Origin: Bremerella alba
GTDB taxonomy: Bacteria > Planctomycetota > Planctomycetia > Pirellulales > Pirellulaceae
Assembly: GCF_013618625.1 (NCBI RefSeq)
Contig: NZ_JABRWO010000006.1
Span: forward strand, 124,001-188,000
Direction of reading: 5' to 3'
Length of the DNA stretch: 64,000 bases
Shown one piece after another: positions 63,673 to 64,000 of the stretch (the first letter of the stretch is position 1; every line of letters begins with the position of its first letter). Under the pieces are notes generated by a model. That model did no database searches, was not told the origin of the DNA, and saw only the letters and a list, made by a program, of their open reading frames with translations. The translations under genes and the position numbers were made by a program.

Positions 63673-64000
63673 ATGCTTGGGTTTCGCTTTAGTCTGAAGA
63701 GCCTTTTAGGGCTGTTTGTTGTGGTTTCGATTGCGATCGTCATCACTACCCAGTGGCGTTATCGTGGTCGTCTAACTACTTATTTTCTTGATCCCACCTC
63801 CGTCGAGGCCAAGGCGCTCTTGGTGTCTCCTGTACTGGCCGACGATGAAATCTTGCCTACGGCCGAGTATCGGGCCAATTATCGCGACGTTCGGTGGCTT
63901 TTTTCCCGAGCGGAGGATGCCGTGTCCCTTTCCGGTGGATTACAAGCCGATTTCGACAACGATCGGGTTGTAATCCGAACTTCTCAGCCCGAGGATCTGA
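63673..64000 (+). CDS. Membrane-anchored protein, N-terminal fragment (cut by window edge)
   Basis: Open from the ATG at 63673 to the last base (109 codons), with GGGAGGGG 13-20 nt upstream. Begins with RFSLKSLLGLFVVVSIAIVIT, the short basic-plus-hydrophobic opener common to many uncharacterised planctomycete proteins, then LSGGLQADFDNDRVVIRTSQ. Family not determinable from the fragment. Confidence 0.6.
   Translation, partial: MLGFRFSLKSLLGLFVVVSIAIVITTQWRYRGRLTTYFLDPTSVEAKALLVSPVLADDEILPTAEYRANYRDVRWLFSRAEDAVSLSGGLQADFDNDRVVIRTSQPEDL

Noticed and set aside
1-64000. CRISPR arrays, tRNA/rRNA genes, intact insertion sequences, prophage
   Set aside because: Reading both strands showed no regularly spaced repeats, no cloverleaf-like T-loop/anticodon patterns, and no transposase or phage structural genes; tRNA absence would need a covariance-model scan to be certain.

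Overview
The window reads as chromosome of a planctomycete, most likely the Pirellulales/Pirellulaceae. The evidence is family content: two cytochrome-c-type DUF1549/DUF1553 genes each paired with a Tat-exported DUF1501 gene, three DUF1559 prepilin-like proteins (GFTLVELLVVIAIIG start, H-X9-DG end), several sulfatases, a TIGR02604-type membrane-bound dehydrogenase, XylR-type AraC regulators and sodium:solute symporters. I saw no tRNA, rRNA, CRISPR array, intact insertion sequence or phage gene. All assignments come from reading the translations; no database search was run.

Layout. 1-2450 (minus) is a secreted dehydrogenase/HEAT protein cut by the left edge. 2771-5038 is glutamate decarboxylase with a coupled membrane protein. 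5218-9773 is the first DUF1553/DUF1501 pair. 9822-14631 (minus) holds an IclR regulator, a DUF1559 protein, a small lipoprotein and an exported FAD oxidoreductase. 14842-20672 (minus) is a sugar operon (symporter, DapA-family lyase, fucose-isomerase-like protein, FGGY kinase) ended by a hairpin terminator, with a divergent GntR/FCD regulator and a palindromic operator candidate between them. 21872-28999 has a sulfatase and a second DUF1559/lipoprotein cassette that leads into an FG-GAP-repeat/sulfatase fusion. 29030-35175 has a cysteine-synthase-like enzyme, a SASA esterase, an EF-hand/P-domain protein and a secretin-N-domain protein without a recognisable secretin pore. 35827-37342 is a third DUF1559/lipoprotein cassette.

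37390-45843 is the most striking region: an apparent MurNAc (peptidoglycan amino sugar) scavenging and recycling locus. It has an exported serine-hydrolase/NamZ (DUF1343) fusion, a symporter, MurQ etherase, a BadF/BadG kinase of the MurK/NagK type, AnmK, and a sugar-sensing AraC-type regulator. NagB, the downstream deaminase, lies at 61702-62493. Planctomycetes were long described as lacking peptidoglycan, so a dedicated locus is notable.

45972-51535 (minus) looks like a phosphonate-use operon: an XRE-cupin regulator with a probable leaderless promoter, a PhoD-like phosphodiesterase, an iron-type alcohol dehydrogenase, phosphonoacetaldehyde hydrolase and a DUF5690 transporter. A decayed sulfatase pseudogene follows (51621-52075). 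52390-57451 is a second DUF1553/DUF1501 pair, here with an N-terminal LamG domain. 57462-64000 is more housekeeping: DprA, AroB, two uncharacterised small proteins, a rhomboid protease, NagB, a ParA-type ATPase and a truncated membrane protein at the right edge.
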